Positions 4,971 to 7,758 of a DNA stretch of 7,758 bases are shown here, one piece after another. The notes under the pieces are model-generated. The model had not been told where the DNA came from. It searched no databases and saw only the letters and a program-made list of their open reading frames with translations. Origin of the DNA: Pseudomonadota bacterium (GTDB taxonomy: Bacteria > Pseudomonadota > Alphaproteobacteria > Rhodospirillales > 2-02-FULL-58-16); NCBI GenBank assembly GCA_022560215.1, contig JADFTO010000131.1, positions 1-7,758 on the forward strand, given 5' to 3'. The position numbers and the translations under genes are program-made. Every line of letters begins with the position of its first letter. The first letter of the stretch is position 1.

Positions 4971-5378
4971 ATGGAATTCGGCGACGCGACCCTCTTCACC
5001 GTGATCAAGAAGCGGTTGGCCTGGCTCACCCGGCGCCAGGAGGTGCTGGCCCAGAACATCGCCAATTCGGACACCCCCGACTACAAGCCCCGTGACCTCA
5101 AGCCCTTCAATTTCAAGGAGCTGCTCGGCCGCCAGGCGCGCCAGGTCAACATGACCATGACCGACAAGAGCCACCTTCCCGGCCGGCTCAGGCGGGTCAG
5201 CGACTTTTCCACGGTCGTGGACCGCAAGCCCTACGAGACGGCGCCCGGCGGAAACGCCGTCATCCTCGAGGAACAGATGGCCAAGATCAACCTGACCGCC
5301 ATCTCGCACCGCCTGACCACCGAGCTGTACGGCAAGCACCTCGACATGATGAAGATCGCCCTCGGCAAGGGAAGATAA
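4971..5378 (+). CDS. flgB: Flagellar proximal rod protein FlgB
   Basis: FlgB is one of the rod proteins that cross the periplasm and link the basal body MS ring to the distal rod. It has 135 residues, normal for the family. The N-terminal conserved flagellar rod motif is clear: WLTRRQEVLAQNIANSDTPDY (about 18-38), followed by KPRDLKPFNF. The C-terminus has NLTAISHRLTTELYGKHLDM, the usual terminal helix. ATG 4971 begins the family-typical N-terminus; the purine-rich GGGACGGGG lies about 5-13 bases upstream. It is the first gene of a plus-strand operon continuing into flgC after three bases. It is exported by the type III apparatus encoded in the same region and has no Sec signal peptide. Confidence 0.97.
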   Translation: MEFGDATLFTVIKKRLAWLTRRQEVLAQNIANSDTPDYKPRDLKPFNFKELLGRQARQVNMTMTDKSHLPGRLRRVSDFSTVVDRKPYETAPGGNAVILEEQMAKINLTAISHRLTTELYGKHLDMMKIALGKGR

Positions 5379-5381
5379 ATT

Positions 5382-5792
5382 ATGGACGACCTGTTGAAGA
5401 CGTTGCGCATATCCTCGGCGGCCATGAAGGCGCAAGGAACGCGGCTGCGCGTCATCTCGGAAAACATCGCCAACGCCGATTCCCTGGCCCAGGAGCCGGG
5501 CCGGAGTCCGTACCGCCGTAAGATAGTGACCTTCAAGAACGAGCTCGACCGCAGCATCGGCATCAGGACAGTCTCCATCGACAAGATCAAGACCGACAAA
5601 TCGGATTTCGAGAAGCGGTTCGACCCCAATCATCCGGCGGCGGACGCCGACGGCTACGTGCTGATACCGAACGTCAACACACTGATCGAGATGATGGACA
5701 TGAGAGAGGCGCAGCGGTCCTACGAGGCCAACTTGAGCGTGATCAAGTCCTCCAAGGCCATGCTGCAGGGGACCATAGATATCCTCAGATAA
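5382..5792 (+). CDS. flgC: Flagellar proximal rod protein FlgC
   Basis: FlgC is a second proximal rod subunit, assembled with FlgB, FlgF and FliE. The 136-residue protein shows the N-terminal rod motif (AMKAQGTRLRVISENIANAD, about 14-33) and a PYRRKIVTFKNEL segment. The hallmark C-terminus of FlgC/FlgG-type axial proteins follows: GYVLIPNVNTLIEMMDMREA, then QRSYEANLSVIKSSKAMLQ. AAGGGAAGA precedes ATG 5382, and only three bases separate it from the flgB stop, so translation is probably coupled. The next gene, fliE, starts 40 bases later. Confidence 0.97.
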   Translation: MDDLLKTLRISSAAMKAQGTRLRVISENIANADSLAQEPGRSPYRRKIVTFKNELDRSIGIRTVSIDKIKTDKSDFEKRFDPNHPAADADGYVLIPNVNTLIEMMDMREAQRSYEANLSVIKSSKAMLQGTIDILR

Positions 5793-5832
5793 GGAGCGCT
5801 GACTCCGGGGGGATGGGAATAAGGAGCTTGCA

Positions 5833-6150
5833 ATGGCCAGTCCGGCTGAAAACATCACCAGTGCCATAACCGCCTACAACCGAGCCGTCAGCGGAGACGG
5901 CCCGGCGTCCGAACCGTCCGCGGACAAACCCCGGGAGGAGTTCGCCGACCTGGTCAAGGGCGCCATCCGCGAGGCCATCGACATCAACGAGAGAAGCGAA
6001 AACCTGTCCATCCAGGCCATCAACGACCAGGCCGACCTCAACCAAGTGGTGACGGCGGTCGCCGAGGCCGAGATCACCCTTCAGACCGTGGTGGCGGTGC
6101 GCGACAAGGTGATCGAGGCCTACAAGGAAATCATCCGGATGCCGATCTAG
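5833..6150 (+). CDS. fliE: Flagellar hook-basal body protein FliE
   Basis: FliE is the first component built on the export gate and joins the MS ring to the rod. The 105-residue protein has a variable Ser/Ala/Pro-rich N-terminus and the conserved helical C-terminal half: LSIQAINDQADLNQVVTAVA, then EAEITLQTVVAVRDKVIEAY and KEIIRMPI. ATG 5833 is preceded by AAGGAG at 5821-5826. The same ATAAGGAGC string also occurs at the end of flgC (5790-5798); no start codon in the fliE frame follows that first copy usefully. The stop TAG (6148-6150) lies inside the left arm of a hairpin. Confidence 0.95.
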   Translation: MASPAENITSAITAYNRAVSGDGPASEPSADKPREEFADLVKGAIREAIDINERSENLSIQAINDQADLNQVVTAVAEAEITLQTVVAVRDKVIEAYKEIIRMPI

Positions 6151-6182
6151 AGCGCTATCCAACTTAGCGGATGGCGCTCTAG
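6147..6182. repeat. Near-perfect palindrome between fliE and fliQ
   Basis: The 14-base arms CTAGAGCGCTATCC (6147-6160) and GGATGGCGCTCTAG (6169-6182) pair with one G-T wobble around an 8-base loop (AACTTAGC). The palindrome starts on the fliE stop codon and no T-tract follows, so it is not a standard intrinsic terminator. It may be a dispersed palindromic repeat, or an mRNA stability or processing element between fliE and fliQ. The left arm shares 12 bases with the fliP stop region. Confidence 0.75.
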
Positions 6183-6220
6183 GCGTTCACCCTAGTCCGC
6201 CGGGGGAATCAAGAAAAGAA

Positions 6221-6487
6221 ATGAACGAGGCGACCGTCATCGAATTGGGCCGCGCCGCCCTCTTCGTCGTGCTCAAGGTGGCGTCGCCGGTCATGCTGGC
6301 GGGGCTGATCGTGGGCTTGACCATCGCGCTCTTCCAGGCGCTGACCACGATCCAGGAGATCACGCTCACCTTCGTGCCGAAGATCTTCGTCATCTTCCTG
6401 TCGGTAATCGTTTTCCTGCCCTTCATGACCACCACCTTGATCGAATTCGCCCGCCAGCTATACGACCGCATAGGGTCCCTCGGCTAG
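6221..6487 (+). CDS. fliQ: Flagellar export gate protein FliQ
   Basis: FliQ is a small export-gate subunit, present in several copies around FliP/FliR. The protein has 88 residues, the usual size. It has two hydrophobic helices (PVMLAGLIVGLTIALFQALT, about 23-42, and KIFVIFLSVIVFLPFMTTTL, about 54-73). The FliQ-family signature TTIQEITLTFVPKI joins them. A polar N-terminus (MNEATVIELGR) precedes. The ribosome binding site is only a weak AAGAAAAGAA run. It follows fliE after 70 bases containing a hairpin and is followed by fliR after 16 bases. Confidence 0.97.
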   Translation: MNEATVIELGRAALFVVLKVASPVMLAGLIVGLTIALFQALTTIQEITLTFVPKIFVIFLSVIVFLPFMTTTLIEFARQLYDRIGSLG

Positions 6488-6503
6488 CCGGGGCAGGCCG
6501 CCG

Positions 6504-7265
6504 ATGCTCGAGGAATTCCTCAGGCTCAACATCTTCGGGTTTTTCCTGATTTTTTCCCGGATCGGCACCATGTTCATGTTGATGCCGGGTTTCAGCGCCC
6601 AGTTCGTGAGCGTGCGCGTCCGCCTGGCGATCGCGCTGGCCGTGAGTTTCGTCGTGGCGCCGTTCCTCGCCGCCAGCCTCCCGGGACTCCCGTCCTCGCC
6701 CGCCGCCCTCGGCCTGCTGCTCGGCGGGGAAGTCGTGACGGGCGCCTTCCTCGGCACGCTCGCCAGAATCCTGATCGGCGCCCTGCACACGTCGGGGACC
6801 CTGGTGGCCATGTTCTCGTCCATGGCCAACGTGCTGATCCGGGACCCCATCGCCGAACAGCAAAGCGCCCTGCTCGCCGGCTTCCTGGGAAACGTGGGCA
6901 TCCTGTTGATCTTCGTCACGGACATGCACCACCTGATGCTCAGGGCCATGATCGACAGCTACTCGCTCTTCGTACCCGGCCAGCCCCTGGCCGTGGCCGA
7001 CATGTCCAACATGGTCGCGCGCCTGGTCATGGACAGCTTCACCCTGGGCGTCCAGCTGGCGTCGCCGTTCATCATCACGGGCTTGACCTATTACCTGGGC
7101 CTCGGCCTGCTGGGGCGCCTGATGCCGGCGCTGCCCGTCTTTTTCATCGGGTTGCCGCTCCAGATCATGGCCCAGTTATCGGTGTTGGCGATCGCGCTGT
7201 CCGGCATGATGCTGGTATTCCTGACCCAGTTCGAAAATACCTTTACCTCGTTTCTGGCGCCGTAA
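6504..7265 (+). CDS. fliR: Flagellar export gate protein FliR
   Basis: FliR completes the FliP5-FliQ4-FliR1 export gate in the inner membrane. The 253-residue protein is close to the usual length and has multiple transmembrane segments. Recognisable family features include IFSRIGTMFMLMPGFSAQFV (about 16-35), VRVRLAIALAVSFVVAP, the GEVVTGAFLGTLARIL stretch, LVAMFSSMANVLIRDP, ASPFIITGLTYYLGLGLLGR and LMPALPVFFIGLPLQIM. ATG 6504 follows the fliQ stop by 16 bases; the purine-rich GGGG at about 6490-6493 may serve as ribosome binding site. It is followed by flhB after 22 bases, the usual order. Confidence 0.97.
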   Translation: MLEEFLRLNIFGFFLIFSRIGTMFMLMPGFSAQFVSVRVRLAIALAVSFVVAPFLAASLPGLPSSPAALGLLLGGEVVTGAFLGTLARILIGALHTSGTLVAMFSSMANVLIRDPIAEQQSALLAGFLGNVGILLIFVTDMHHLMLRAMIDSYSLFVPGQPLAVADMSNMVARLVMDSFTLGVQLASPFIITGLTYYLGLGLLGRLMPALPVFFIGLPLQIMAQLSVLAIALSGMMLVFLTQFENTFTSFLAP

Positions 7266-7287
7266 CGGCTGAATTTCAGGGTCTGAC

Positions 7288-7758
7288 ATGGCCGAAGAAG
7301 ACGACGCATCAAAAACAGAAGAACCGACCGAGAGAAAACTCACCAAGGCGCGCGAAAAGGGCCAGGTGGCGCTGTCCCAGGAGGTCAAGAACTGGGTCAT
7401 CCTGCTCGGCGGGGCAGGGGCGATGATCTTCATGGCGCCCGTCATCATGAGTGACCTCCGCCTGCTGTTGTTTAAGTTCATCGAATCCCCCCATGCCATC
7501 CCCTTCGATATCCCCCACTTGCGCCTCATGGCGTCGAACCTGTTCCTGGACGTGGGTTGGATCCTGGCCCCCCTCATGGTTTTGCTGGTGCTCCTGGCCA
7601 TCGGTTCCAGCCTCGCCCAGACGGGGCTGATCTGGGCCACGGAGAAGATCAAGCCCGACCCCGGCAAGATCTCGCTGATCAAGGGGGCGAAATCGAAGTT
7701 CTCCCTCAGGGCCATCGTCGAATTCCTGAAGGGAATCGCCAAGATCGGCCTGGTTTCG
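7288..7758 (+). CDS. flhB: Flagellar export switch protein FlhB, N-terminal part (cut by window edge)
   Basis: FlhB docks at the FliPQR gate and switches export from rod/hook to filament substrates after self-cleavage at NPTH. Only 157 of the roughly 350-360 residues expected lie in the window, with no stop. The N-terminus has the characteristic acidic start and the motif KTEEPTERKLTKAREKGQVA (about 9-28), then LSQEVKNWVILLGG leading into the first membrane helix. A second hydrophobic segment (GWILAPLMVLLVLLAIGSS, about 90-108) and QTGLIWATEKIKPDPGKI are also typical. The cleavage domain is outside the window. The ribosome binding site AGGG lies about six bases upstream of ATG 7288. A separate FlhB-like cytoplasmic domain is encoded at 3770-4093. 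Confidence 0.96.
   Translation, partial: MAEEDDASKTEEPTERKLTKAREKGQVALSQEVKNWVILLGGAGAMIFMAPVIMSDLRLLLFKFIESPHAIPFDIPHLRLMASNLFLDVGWILAPLMVLLVLLAIGSSLAQTGLIWATEKIKPDPGKISLIKGAKSKFSLRAIVEFLKGIAKIGLVS

Noticed and set aside
5790..5827. Duplicated ATAAGGAGC as evidence for a missed small gene between flgC and fliE
   Set aside because: No sizeable frame follows the first copy; an ATG at 5814 reads out of frame with fliE and lacks support.
4464..5867. A 467-codon open frame on the minus strand across the DUF2784 gene, flgB and flgC
   Set aside because: It is antisense to three well-recognised genes and rich in His, Gly, Asp and Arg with no domain pattern. It is a high-GC shadow.

Overview
The window is high-GC DNA most consistent with an alphaproteobacterium, probably of the Rhodospirillales. 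This rests on the flagellar gene order (flgB-flgC-fliE-fliQ-fliR-flhB, with a separate fliO-fliP operon headed by a small FlhB-like protein), on CtrA-type TTAA-N7-TTAA motifs, and on FNR/FixK-type boxes. The taxonomic call is inference; no RNA gene or species marker is present. I saw no tRNA, rRNA, CRISPR array or complete insertion sequence.

Layout. (1) Positions 1-1024, minus strand: the N-terminal 341 codons of an outer-membrane porin with a signal peptide and a periplasmic coiled coil, running off the left edge. (2) 1025-1535: a 511-base divergent regulatory region with two perfect TTGAT-N4-ATCAA boxes. The second sits at the spacing expected of a class II FNR-activated promoter. A 20-bp imperfect tandem repeat lies between the boxes. 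(3) 1536-2312, plus strand: a secreted diheme cytochrome c whose frame is interrupted by TAG at codon 216, although 42 well-conserved-looking codons follow in frame. A strong intrinsic terminator follows at 2338-2370. (4) 4093 down to 2410, minus strand: a tightly coupled operon of an FlhB C-terminal-domain-like protein, a small helical protein of unknown function, fliO and fliP. (5) 4094-4508: an intergenic region with a perfect CtrA box and a GGGGTCAGGTCTT inverted-repeat element that cuts into a short ORF led by a strong ribosome binding site. (6) 4509-4919: a DUF2784 membrane protein. (7) 4971-7758, plus strand: flgB, flgC, fliE, fliQ, fliR and the 5' part of flhB, with a near-perfect hairpin between fliE and fliQ.

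How the genes work together. FliP, FliQ, FliR and FlhB, with FliO as assembly factor, form the membrane export gate of the flagellar type III secretion system. FliE, FlgB and FlgC are the first rod proteins built onto that gate. The two divergent operons therefore encode the core of flagellar export and proximal rod assembly, and CtrA-like sites lie upstream of both. The porin and cytochrome at the left edge look like a separate, oxygen- or redox-regulated envelope/respiratory locus.

Most worth checking: the amber interruption of the cytochrome, the FNR promoter geometry, the stand-alone FlhB-like domain and its unknown neighbour, and a 12-mer shared at the stop codons of fliP and fliE.
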